The notes under the pieces are model-generated. The model was not told where the DNA came from. It made no database searches and saw only the letters and a program-made list of their open reading frames with translations. The position numbers and the translations under genes were made by a program. A stretch of 64,000 bases of DNA from contig NZ_FOYL01000014.1 of NCBI RefSeq assembly GCF_900115955.1, positions 1 through 64,000 on the forward strand, written 5' to 3'. Source of the DNA: Lentzea waywayandensis. GTDB lineage: Bacteria > Actinomycetota > Actinomycetes > Mycobacteriales > Pseudonocardiaceae. Of this stretch, positions 41,354 to 49,312 are shown one piece after another (the first letter of the stretch is position 1; every line of letters begins with the position of its first letter).

Positions 41354-42725
41354 AACGCTGCGGGCGAAGCTGGTCTCGGGCCAGATCGTCCTGCTCACCG
41401 CGCTGTGCCTGGTGATCGGCGGAGTCTCCGTGCTCGCGCTGCACGCGTTCCTGATGAGCAACCTGGACCGCGAGGTCACGACCATGCGGCCGCCGCCACC
41501 CGGTTCGCTGTACGGCCCTCCCGGCATCAACGCGATCATCAGGGGGGACGGCAAGATCCTCGGCACGATCGAACTGCCGGGCTGGCAGGAGCCGCGCATG
41601 CTCACCGACGACGAGATCAAGGTTCTGGCGACCGCCCCGTCGGGCCTGCACACGGTCGACCTCGGTGAGGCCGGCGAGTTCCGCGTGGTCACCGACCAGC
41701 GCGGCATCAGGGGGATGTCCCTGCAGAACGTCACGGACGTCGTGTGGCAGATGGTCTGGATCCTCGCCGGGCTCATCGTCGCGGGAGCGGCGGCGGTCGC
41801 CCTGGCGGGCAGGGTGATCGTGCGGCGCGCCCTCGTGCCGCTCGACCGGGTCGCCGACACCGCGACCCGCGTCTCCGAGCTCCCGTTGCACGAGGGCGAG
41901 GTCGCGCTCGCCGAACGCGTGCCCGAGGAGGACACCGATCCGGCCACGGAGGTCGGCAAGGTCGGCCTCGCGCTGAACAAGCTGCTCGGCCACGTCGGCG
42001 AAGCGCTGAAAGCCAGGCACGACAGCGAGACCAGGGTCCGGCAGTTCGTCGCCGATGCCTCGCACGAGCTCAGAACACCCCTCGCCGCCATCCGCGGCTA
42101 CGCCGAGCTGACCAGAAGGACCAGTGCGGACCTGCCTCCCGAGGTCACCCACGCGATGGGCCGGGTGGAGTCCGAGGCGGTGCGGATGACGTCACTGGTC
42201 GAGGACCTTCTGCTGCTCGCCCGCCTCGACGCGGGCAGGCCGTTGGAGAGCAAGGACGTCGACCTGTCGAGGCTGGTGCTGGACGTGGTCGGCGACGCCC
42301 GGATCGCGGGCCCCGACCACCGCTGGAAGCTCGCGCTGCCCGAGCAGCCCGTCACAGTTCCCGGTGACGTGCAACGACTGCACCAGGTCATCGGCAACCT
42401 GCTGTCCAACGCCCGCGCGCACACCCCGCCGGGCACCACGGTCACGACCGGCCTGTCCGTCCACAACGGACAGGTCGACCTGACCGTCACCGACGACGGC
42501 CCGGGCATCCCCGAAGGCCTGGAGGTCTTCGAACGGTTCGCGCGCGGCGACTCCTCACGCTCGCGGGCCGCGGGAAGCACCGGCCTGGGGCTGTCGATCG
42601 TGTCGGCCGTGGTCGGCGCGCACGACGGCGATGTGTCCGTGACGAGCAAGCCGGGGCACACGACTTTCAAAGTCTCCCTGCGCACAGGTCGTTCACAGCG
42701 GGAGCACACGACCGACCCAGGCTAG
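41331..42725 (+). CDS. Two-component sensor histidine kinase
   Basis: A 464-residue membrane kinase with TM helices at about 17-40 and 138-162 enclosing a sensor domain of roughly 95 residues (rich in Pro near its start, RPPPPGSLYGPPG). A HAMP domain follows (about 162-225), then the HisKA site ASHELRTPLAA (His245) and a HATPase domain with N box NLLSNARAHTP and G boxes TDDGPGIPEG and GLGLSIV. It phosphorylates the regulator encoded by the overlapping upstream gene. The Pro-rich extracellular loop is the likely stimulus-binding part. Confidence 0.94.
   Translation: MSSSLRPRTLRAKLVSGQIVLLTALCLVIGGVSVLALHAFLMSNLDREVTTMRPPPPGSLYGPPGINAIIRGDGKILGTIELPGWQEPRMLTDDEIKVLATAPSGLHTVDLGEAGEFRVVTDQRGIRGMSLQNVTDVVWQMVWILAGLIVAGAAAVALAGRVIVRRALVPLDRVADTATRVSELPLHEGEVALAERVPEEDTDPATEVGKVGLALNKLLGHVGEALKARHDSETRVRQFVADASHELRTPLAAIRGYAELTRRTSADLPPEVTHAMGRVESEAVRMTSLVEDLLLLARLDAGRPLESKDVDLSRLVLDVVGDARIAGPDHRWKLALPEQPVTVPGDVQRLHQVIGNLLSNARAHTPPGTTVTTGLSVHNGQVDLTVTDDGPGIPEGLEVFERFARGDSSRSRAAGSTGLGLSIVSAVVGAHDGDVSVTSKPGHTTFKVSLRTGRSQREHTTDPG
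42683..42709 (+). promoter_or_regulatory. Three 11-bp-phased CACAG boxes before the glycosyltransferase operon
   Basis: CACAG at 42683 and 42694 and CACAC at 42705 are spaced exactly 11 bp apart, inside the end of the kinase gene and 35-60 bp upstream of the first glycosyltransferase ATG. They match the boxes at the regulator's own promoter, so the operon is probably activated by the adjacent response regulator. This is inference from spacing and identity. Confidence 0.6.
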
Positions 42726-42743
42726 GCCGCGACTCTCGTCCCC

Positions 42744-44465
42744 ATGAGACGAGAACGCCTGGCGCTGGCGGTCCTGCTGATCGCGACCGGCGCGCTGTAC
42801 CTGTGGCGGCTGGGGGACTCGGGCTGGGCCAACGCCTACTACTCGGCCGCCGCGCAGGCCGGTGCGACGAGCTGGAAGGCGTGGTTCTTCGGCTCGTCGG
42901 ACGCCTCGAACGCGATCACCGTCGACAAGACGCCCGCCTCGCTGTGGGTGATGGGGCTGTCCGCGCGGCTGTTCGGCGTCAACGCGTGGAGCATCCTGGT
43001 GCCGCAGGCGTTGATGGGCGTGGGCAGCGTCTGGCTGCTGTACGCGACGGTGCGGCGCTGGTTCTCCCCCGCGGCCGCGCTGATCTCCGGCGCCGTGCTC
43101 GCGCTGACCCCGGTCGCGGTGCTGATGTTCCGCTTCAACAACCCGGACGCGCTGCTGGTCCTGCTGATGATCGCGGGCGCCTACTGCGTGACCCGCGCGG
43201 TCGAGAAGGCCAGTCCGTTCTGGCTCGCGCTCGCGGGGGTGGCGGTCGGCTTCGGCTTCCTCACCAAGATGTTGCAGGCGTTCCTGGTGCTGCCGGCGTT
43301 CGCGCTGGTCTACCTGCTCGCCGCCCCGATCTCGACAGGCAGGAAGATCCTGCACCTGGCCGGTGCTTTCGGCGCCATGGTCGTCGCGGGCGGCTGGTGG
43401 ATCGTCGCCGTCGAACTCACGCCGGACCGGCCCTACATCGGCGGGTCGCAGACGAACAGCGTGCTCGAACTGACGCTGGGCTACAACGGTTTCGGCCGCC
43501 TCACCGGTGACGAGGTCGGCAGCGTCGGCGGTGGCCGCGGCTGGGGCTCCGCCGGGTGGAGCCGCCTGCTGGGCGCGGAGATGGGCAGTCAGATCGCGTG
43601 GCTGCTGCCGGCCGCGGTGGTGCTGCTGGTCGCCGGGCTGTGGCTGACGAAGGGCCGCGCCCGCACCGCACTCGCGTTGTGGGGCGGCTGGCTCGTCGTC
43701 ACCGCCGGGGTGTTCAGCTTCATGAACGGGATCATCCACTCCTACTACACCGTGGCGCTGGCTCCCGCGATCGCCGCCGTCGTCGGCATCGCGGCCACCG
43801 AACTCTGGGAACGCCGCAGTGAACCCGTTGCGGCAGCGGTGCTCTCGGGTTCCGTCGCGCTGAGCGCGCTGCAGTGCTACGTGCTGATCAACGAGTTCTC
43901 CACGCCCGTCGCGGTGCTGGTGCTGATGACGGGACTGATCGCCGCGGTCGGCCTGGTGCTGTCGATGCGCTGGGCCATCCCGGTCGCGCTCATCGCCGCG
44001 TTGCTCGGCCCCACCACGTACTCCTTCGCCACCGTCACGACTCCGCACACCGGCGCGCTGCCCGTAGCGGGCCCGTCGAGCGGGCGGATGGGCGGCGCGG
44101 GCGGCGGGCTGCTCGACGCCACGACACCGGACGCCGAGGTCGTGACCCTCTTGCAGGACAAAGCGGACAGCTACAAGTGGGCCGCCGCGACGATCGGCTC
44201 CAACAACGCGGCCGGACTCCAGCTCGCGAGCGGGCAGCCGGTCATGGCGCTCGGCGGCTTCAACGGCACCGATCCCGCGCCGACCCTGGAGCAGTTCCAG
44301 GAACTGGTCCGAAGTGGACAGATCCACTACTACGTCGCGGCCGGCCGGATGATGCAGGGCGAGACCGGCAGCGACGCCGCCCACGACATCGCCGCGTGGG
44401 TCGCCGAGAACTACACCGCGACCACCGTCGCCGGTGCCACCCTCTACGAACTGGACGCGTCATGA
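42744..44465 (+). CDS. GT39-type polytopic glycosyltransferase (ArnT/PMT-like), copy 1
   Basis: A 573-residue integral membrane glycosyltransferase of the GT-C fold with about eleven transmembrane helices. The first loop carries WANAYYSAAAQAGATSWKAW and TVDKTPASLW, the conserved lipid-sugar acceptor region of this actinobacterial branch. A glycine-rich extracellular loop (GSVGGGRGWGSAGWS) and a soluble C-terminal domain (VVTLLQDKADSYKWAAATIG, ALGGFNGTDPAPTLEQF) follow. It transfers sugar from a polyprenyl-phosphate donor to an envelope acceptor. It is coupled by ATGA to the GT2 gene. Confidence 0.88.
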   Translation: MRRERLALAVLLIATGALYLWRLGDSGWANAYYSAAAQAGATSWKAWFFGSSDASNAITVDKTPASLWVMGLSARLFGVNAWSILVPQALMGVGSVWLLYATVRRWFSPAAALISGAVLALTPVAVLMFRFNNPDALLVLLMIAGAYCVTRAVEKASPFWLALAGVAVGFGFLTKMLQAFLVLPAFALVYLLAAPISTGRKILHLAGAFGAMVVAGGWWIVAVELTPDRPYIGGSQTNSVLELTLGYNGFGRLTGDEVGSVGGGRGWGSAGWSRLLGAEMGSQIAWLLPAAVVLLVAGLWLTKGRARTALALWGGWLVVTAGVFSFMNGIIHSYYTVALAPAIAAVVGIAATELWERRSEPVAAAVLSGSVALSALQCYVLINEFSTPVAVLVLMTGLIAAVGLVLSMRWAIPVALIAALLGPTTYSFATVTTPHTGALPVAGPSSGRMGGAGGGLLDATTPDAEVVTLLQDKADSYKWAAATIGSNNAAGLQLASGQPVMALGGFNGTDPAPTLEQFQELVRSGQIHYYVAAGRMMQGETGSDAAHDIAAWVAENYTATTVAGATLYELDAS

Positions 44466-45202
44466 CCACTCTCGACGTGGTGATCCCGGTCTACAACGAG
44501 GAACGCGACCTGCCGAGGTGCGTCGACCGGCTGCTCACCGAACTGCCGAAGCTCTTCCCCCACGACTTCCGCATCACCATCGCGGACAACGCGAGCACCG
44601 ACCACACGCTCCAGATCGCCGAGAACCTGACGCGCGCGCACGACCAGGTGCGCAGCGTCCACCTCCCGCGCAAGGGCCGGGGTGGCGCTCTCAAGGAGGT
44701 CTGGTCCGTGTCGGACGCGGAAGTGCTGGCGTACATGGACGTCGACCTCTCGACCGACCTGCGCGCGCTGGCACCGCTCGTCGCGCCGCTGCTGTCCGGG
44801 CACTCCGACCTCGCGATCGGGAGCAGGCTCGCGCACGGGGCACGGGTGACCCGCAGCGCCAAGCGCGAGGTGATCTCCCGCTGCTACAACGTGTTGCTGC
44901 GCGCCACCCTCGGCACGCACATCACCGACGCGCAGTGCGGGTTCAAGGCGATCCACGCCCGCGCCGCGCACCGGCTGCTCCCCCACGTCGAGGACACCGG
45001 CTGGTTCTTCGACACCGAACTGCTCGTGCTCGCGCAACGCGCTGGACTGCGCGTCCATGAGGTCCCCGTCGACTGGGTGGAGGACCCGGACTCCAGCGTC
45101 GACATCCTCGCCACCGCCCTGGCCGACCTGCGCGGCATCGCGCGGTTGCGCCGCTCCACGCCGGCCCTGCCGGTCACCACACCGGAAAGGGTCACGGCAT
45201 GA
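44462..45202 (+). CDS. GT2 glycosyltransferase, polyprenyl-phosphate sugar synthase type
   Basis: A 246-residue GT-A enzyme (VVIPVYNEERDLPRCVDRLL; YMDVDLSTDL is the DxD-type metal site; GFKAIHARAAHRLLP). It resembles dolichyl/polyprenyl-phosphate glucosyl- or mannosyltransferases, which load a sugar on a lipid carrier in the cytoplasm. It lacks C-terminal membrane helices. Both ends overlap the flanking GT39 genes by four bases, so it almost certainly makes the lipid-linked donor for both. Confidence 0.9.
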   Translation: MTTLDVVIPVYNEERDLPRCVDRLLTELPKLFPHDFRITIADNASTDHTLQIAENLTRAHDQVRSVHLPRKGRGGALKEVWSVSDAEVLAYMDVDLSTDLRALAPLVAPLLSGHSDLAIGSRLAHGARVTRSAKREVISRCYNVLLRATLGTHITDAQCGFKAIHARAAHRLLPHVEDTGWFFDTELLVLAQRAGLRVHEVPVDWVEDPDSSVDILATALADLRGIARLRRSTPALPVTTPERVTA

Positions 45203-47025
45203 CCGCCACACTCGCCCCCGCGCCGACCGTTGCCACTGCACCGGAACCACAACGCAGGCTGAAGCCGAAAATGCTGCACCGCATCGCCTTCCTCGGTCTG
45301 CTCGCCGGTGCCGCCGTGCTGTACCTGTGGAACCTCACCGCGTCCGGCTACGGCAACGAGTTCTACGCGGCGGCCACGCAGGCGGCGTCGCAGAGCTGGA
45401 AGGCGTTGTTGTTCGGTTCGCTCGATCCCGGCAACACGATCACCGTCGACAAGCCGCCCGCGTTCCTGTGGGTGAGCGGCCTGTTCGCGAAGGCGTTCGG
45501 CTTCTCCAGCTGGACCGTGCTCGCTCCGCAGGCGCTGGAAGGCGTTGCGGCGGTGGGACTGCTGTACGCGACGGTGAAGCGCACGTCCGGTCCGACCGCG
45601 GCATTGTTCGCCGGTGCGGCCTTCGCGCTCACGCCGGTGGCCACGCTGATGTTCCGGTTCAACCTGCCGGACGCGCTGCTGGTGCTGCTGATGGTCGCGG
45701 CCGCGTACTGCACGGTGCGGGCGCTGGAGAACGCGAGCCCGCTGTGGCTGGCGCTCGCGGGCTCGGCGATCGGGTTCGCGTTCCTCACCAAGATGCTCCA
45801 GGCGTTCCTGGTGCTGCCCGCGCTCGCGCTGGCCTACCTGATCGCGGCTCCCACCTCACCGCTCAGGCGGCTCCTGCACCTGCTCGGCGCCGGTGTCGCG
45901 GTCGTCGTCTCGGCCGGGTGGTTCATCGCGCTGGTCGAGCTGTGGCCGGCGGACAGCCGCCCGTACATCGGCGGGTCGACCAACAACTCGTTGTGGGAAC
46001 TGGCCATCGGCTACAACGGGCTCGGCCGCATCTTCGGCAGTTCAGGCGGTCCTGGTGGCGGCGGAATGGGCGGCAACGGGAACATCGGCTTCGGCGGCGA
46101 GACGGGCATCGGGCGGCTGTTCGGCGCCAGCATGGGCCCGGAGATCTCCTGGCTGCTGCCCGCCGCGTTGATCGGGCTGGGCGCCGGGCTGTGGTTCCTG
46201 CGTCGTGCGCCACGGACTGACCGCACGCGTGCGGCGCTGGTGGTGTGGGGCGGCTGGGTGCTCGTGAGCGGCGCGGTGTTCAGCTTCATGAGCGGCATCA
46301 CGCACCCCTACTACACGGTCGCGCTGGCGCCCGCGATCGCCGCGGTGGTCGGCATCGCCGGACGTGAGCTGTGGCGCGGCCGTGGCCACTTCCCGGTGCG
46401 GATGGCGTTGACGGCGATGGTCGCGGCGACCGGCGTGTGGGGCTTCATCCTGCTCGACCGCACACCGGACTGGACGCCGTGGCTGCGCTGGGTCCTGCTG
46501 GCCGTCACCGCGATCGCCGTGTTCGCGCTGGTGTTCGGACTGAACGGACGCCGCTGGATCGCGGCCGCGCTGGTGGCCGCCGCGTTGCTCGGCACGTCCG
46601 GCTACGCGTTCGCCACCGCCTCGACGACGCACAGCGGCTCGATCCCGTTGTCCGGCCCGCGTTCCCAGCAGGGCGGCGGCATGGGCATGCGGGAAGGCGG
46701 CTCGTCGACGGAGGTCGTGCAGCTGCTGAAGGCCACGGACACCGAGTGGGCGGCCGCGACGGTCGGCGCCCAGAGCGCGGCGTCGCTGCAACTGGCGTCC
46801 GGCCGGTCGGTGATCGCGATCGGCGGCTGGAACGGCAGCGATCCCGCGCCCACGCTCGACGAGTTCAAGGAGCTCGTCGCGCAGGGCAAGGTGCGGTACT
46901 ACGTCGAGGGCGGTGGTGGCGGCGGCGGACGTGGTGGCGACAGCGCGATCGCCGAATGGGTCGCGGCGACCTTCCAGTCCACGACGGCAGGCGGCCAGAC
47001 CCTCTACGACCTGACCACGGGCTGA
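45199..47025 (+). CDS. GT39-type polytopic glycosyltransferase (ArnT/PMT-like), copy 2
   Basis: A 608-residue paralogue of the first GT39 gene with the same layout. The acceptor loop is GNEFYAAATQAASQSWKALL, with TVDKPPAFLW and multiple helices. A very glycine-rich loop (GSSGGPGGGGMGGNGNIGFG) and a soluble C-terminal domain ending with GGGGGGGRGGDS precede the last 30 residues. The GAQSAASLQLASGRSVIAIG stretch is conserved with copy 1. It starts at ATG 45199 inside the GT2 gene. Two related transferases with one donor synthase suggest two acceptors or two linkage positions. Confidence 0.88.
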   Translation: MTATLAPAPTVATAPEPQRRLKPKMLHRIAFLGLLAGAAVLYLWNLTASGYGNEFYAAATQAASQSWKALLFGSLDPGNTITVDKPPAFLWVSGLFAKAFGFSSWTVLAPQALEGVAAVGLLYATVKRTSGPTAALFAGAAFALTPVATLMFRFNLPDALLVLLMVAAAYCTVRALENASPLWLALAGSAIGFAFLTKMLQAFLVLPALALAYLIAAPTSPLRRLLHLLGAGVAVVVSAGWFIALVELWPADSRPYIGGSTNNSLWELAIGYNGLGRIFGSSGGPGGGGMGGNGNIGFGGETGIGRLFGASMGPEISWLLPAALIGLGAGLWFLRRAPRTDRTRAALVVWGGWVLVSGAVFSFMSGITHPYYTVALAPAIAAVVGIAGRELWRGRGHFPVRMALTAMVAATGVWGFILLDRTPDWTPWLRWVLLAVTAIAVFALVFGLNGRRWIAAALVAAALLGTSGYAFATASTTHSGSIPLSGPRSQQGGGMGMREGGSSTEVVQLLKATDTEWAAATVGAQSAASLQLASGRSVIAIGGWNGSDPAPTLDEFKELVAQGKVRYYVEGGGGGGGRGGDSAIAEWVAATFQSTTAGGQTLYDLTTG

Positions 47026-47028
47026 GTC

Positions 47029-47802
47029 TCAGAGACGGCCGGTGTCGGCGGGGAACACTTCCCCCGGCACCGGCCCGATCGCTTCGGCCGACTCGTCAGC
47101 CCACAGCAGCGGAAGCAGGTCGGCTCCGCGCTTCCACAGCCACGGAATCCCCTTGAGCATCAGCCAAGCCATGTGGTGCCACACCGTCAGCTCACGGCCA
47201 CCGGAGCACTCCAGGCTGACGTCGCCGAACTGGAGCCCGACCGCCCGCAGTTCGGCCGCGAACGCCCGCGCCAGCATGCGATGACCCCGTTCGGACGGGT
47301 GCAGCCGGTCGACGGCCCACGTGTCCAGCTCGTAGGCGCCAGGCATCGTGTGCAGGTCGACGCACCGCACACCGTGCCGCGCGACCACGACGTCGACCAC
47401 GCGGTTGTACTCGTCGATGCGGTCCTTAAGCACCCGCCGCAACCGGCCCGGCAGCTTGAACACGCGGCCCTGGTCGTGGAACCGCACGGTGACGACGGCG
47501 ACTCCGGCCGCGATCAGCTCGCGGCAGACGTGGTCGAGGTCCTCGTGCATCCGCCGCACGGAGAAGTCGGACCGCAGCGTGTCGTTCACCCCGGCGATGA
47601 CGACGGCCGCGCTGGGCTTGTCGCGCAACGCCTGCGGCAACTGCGTGCGTCTGACGTCGGCCAGCCGGGCGCCGGAGGCCGCGTAGTTGCGATAGCCGTT
47701 GTCCGAGTAGGCGGACGAGAGGATCGGGCCGAAGCCACGCCATCCGCCGGGCACGAGGTCGCCGATCCCGACCGCTGTCGAGTCACCTAGTAACACCAGC
47801 AC
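47029..47802 (-). CDS. SGNH/GDSL hydrolase
   Basis: A 257-residue lipase/esterase of the SGNH fold. The nucleophile block is LLGDSTAVG (Ser8), block II Gly is in GYRNYAASGARL, block III is AGVNDT, and the catalytic pair is in VDRLHPSERG. There is no signal peptide, so it is likely cytoplasmic. It faces the glycosyltransferase operon tail to tail with three bases between stops. Possible substrates are acyl esters on sugars or lipids. Confidence 0.88.
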   Translation of the reverse strand: MLVLLGDSTAVGIGDLVPGGWRGFGPILSSAYSDNGYRNYAASGARLADVRRTQLPQALRDKPSAAVVIAGVNDTLRSDFSVRRMHEDLDHVCRELIAAGVAVVTVRFHDQGRVFKLPGRLRRVLKDRIDEYNRVVDVVVARHGVRCVDLHTMPGAYELDTWAVDRLHPSERGHRMLARAFAAELRAVGLQFGDVSLECSGGRELTVWHHMAWLMLKGIPWLWKRGADLLPLLWADESAEAIGPVPGEVFPADTGRL

Positions 47803-47855
47803 GCGGTTCAGGATCAGCTGGCCCGGTGATCTCGGAATGACCGTGCGGGAACGGT

Positions 47856-49028
47856 TCAGCGAAATGCTGGGTAAAGCGGGAGTTCGAGCACCTCAGGGCC
47901 GTAGCGGTCGGCCAGTGCCCCGATCACCGCGTCGGCGTGCGACGCGACCGTCTTCTCGCCCAGCAGCAACGCGTCGGACCGCAACCGGATCCACCGGCCG
48001 GTCAGCACGACACTGCGCGGCGGCGCGTTGACAACGTTGGGCATCGGCTTCGAGAGCGCTCGCCACGTCGCGAGCCACACCCACAGCAGCTGGGCTTCCA
48101 ACAGCCGCGGTAAGAACACCGCGTCGTCGTCCATCTCGGGCCACACCGACCCGACCTCCGCGCGCCAGGCGGCGACCATGGCCTCGGACATCCCCGGCGG
48201 CAGACCCCAGCCGCACCAGCAGGACGGGAACGGCACGCGCAGCGCGGCGGCGTCGAACACGATGTCGCGGACGCAGCCGCCCTCGAAGTCGACGAACCGG
48301 ACACCGCGTGAGGTGACCAGGTGGTTGTCCGGACAGGACGTGGACGGGCTGAACGCCCGCCGCCGCGAGGTGCTGAACGCCCGCGCGGACTCGGCCGCGA
48401 ACTCGACGGCCTGCGGAGACGTGCCGACGCCCAGGGTGGACTCCAGCAACGCCGGTAAGCCCGCGATCGCCGCGTGCACGTCGACCGCGATCGGGTCCTG
48501 GCAGCACTGCGCGCCGGCCCGGCGCATCAACGCGTCGAAATCCGCGTCACGGCCCGCCGTCGTGGCGTGCAGGCGGCCCATGGCGTGTGCCCACGAGAGC
48601 AGGCCACGTTCCGCAGCGCGCGCGTCCGGCGCGTGCAGCTTCTCGGACAGCCGCGGCGCACGGCCCAGGTCTTCCAGCACGACGAGACGCGTCGCCGCGT
48701 CGTGGGCGAAGAGTTCCGGTGTGGCGCGCTCTTCGGCCGGAAGAGCCGTGAGCAACTGGTGGCTGACGGCCTCGTGCGCCCACGGGTCGCGGTCGCCGGT
48801 CCCTGCGGGATAGCGCTTCACGACCAGCGTGCGCGGCATGGAGAACGGCGAGGAGGCGACTCTGACACGAATGACGACGGAACGACCGGTACCCCCGAGA
48901 GTCTCGGGGTCCGCGAGGCGCACCTGTGCGCCCAGTCTTCTGGTCAGTACGCGCTCAGCCGCCCCGACAGCGTCTGCGATCTCAGGTGAAGTCGTGTCGG
49001 GAGGGCCCGCGGTGATCTCCACGCTCAT
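47856..49028 (-). CDS. Aminoglycoside-phosphotransferase-fold protein, divergent
   Basis: A 390-residue protein with an APH-like N-lobe (GGTGRSVVIRVRV, TLVVKRYPAGTG, LVVLEDLGRAP). In the C-lobe the catalytic loop expected as HGDxxxxN reads STSCPDNHLV, while the metal site is VDFEGG. The catalytic Asp-His arrangement is therefore shifted or lost. It may be a pseudokinase or use another base. It is codirectional with the SGNH hydrolase, 53 bp upstream of it. It is unlike the APH-fold protein at 7634 in sequence, although both deviate at the same loop. Confidence 0.72.
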   Translation of the reverse strand: MSVEITAGPPDTTSPEIADAVGAAERVLTRRLGAQVRLADPETLGGTGRSVVIRVRVASSPFSMPRTLVVKRYPAGTGDRDPWAHEAVSHQLLTALPAEERATPELFAHDAATRLVVLEDLGRAPRLSEKLHAPDARAAERGLLSWAHAMGRLHATTAGRDADFDALMRRAGAQCCQDPIAVDVHAAIAGLPALLESTLGVGTSPQAVEFAAESARAFSTSRRRAFSPSTSCPDNHLVTSRGVRFVDFEGGCVRDIVFDAAALRVPFPSCWCGWGLPPGMSEAMVAAWRAEVGSVWPEMDDDAVFLPRLLEAQLLWVWLATWRALSKPMPNVVNAPPRSVVLTGRWIRLRSDALLLGEKTVASHADAVIGALADRYGPEVLELPLYPAFR

Positions 49029-49312
49029 CCCCTCCGACCCTACTCCCCAAAGTCCGTGAGCCGGACCGACGCTAATCCGGCCAGGCTGCGACCACCACTA
49101 CTCGTTGATAACGGCTCGCGCTGTTTCCGGATCCCCTCCGACGTGTGGACGTGTGGAAACACCTTCCGTTGCCCACTACGTGCCGATCAACCCGATCGAT
49201 CGCCGCCCATGAGTCAATACCGATCAAGTAGCTGCCCGATCGGGCGAACGGGTCTCATGTTCTGGGACGCGCGGAGGCACCCGGCGGGTTGCCTCCGCGC
49301 GCGAACAGATCG

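Noticed and set aside
40220..42091. 623-codon antisense frame over the two-component genes
   Set aside because: Low-complexity Ser/Arg-rich shadow, no promoter or ribosome site, contradicts three well-supported genes.
49029..49312. Small gene or RNA between the phosphotransferase-fold gene and aspS
   Set aside because: A 127-codon frame starting at 49056 is Ser/Arg-rich, lacks a ribosome site and overlaps aspS; no stable RNA fold was evident by eye.
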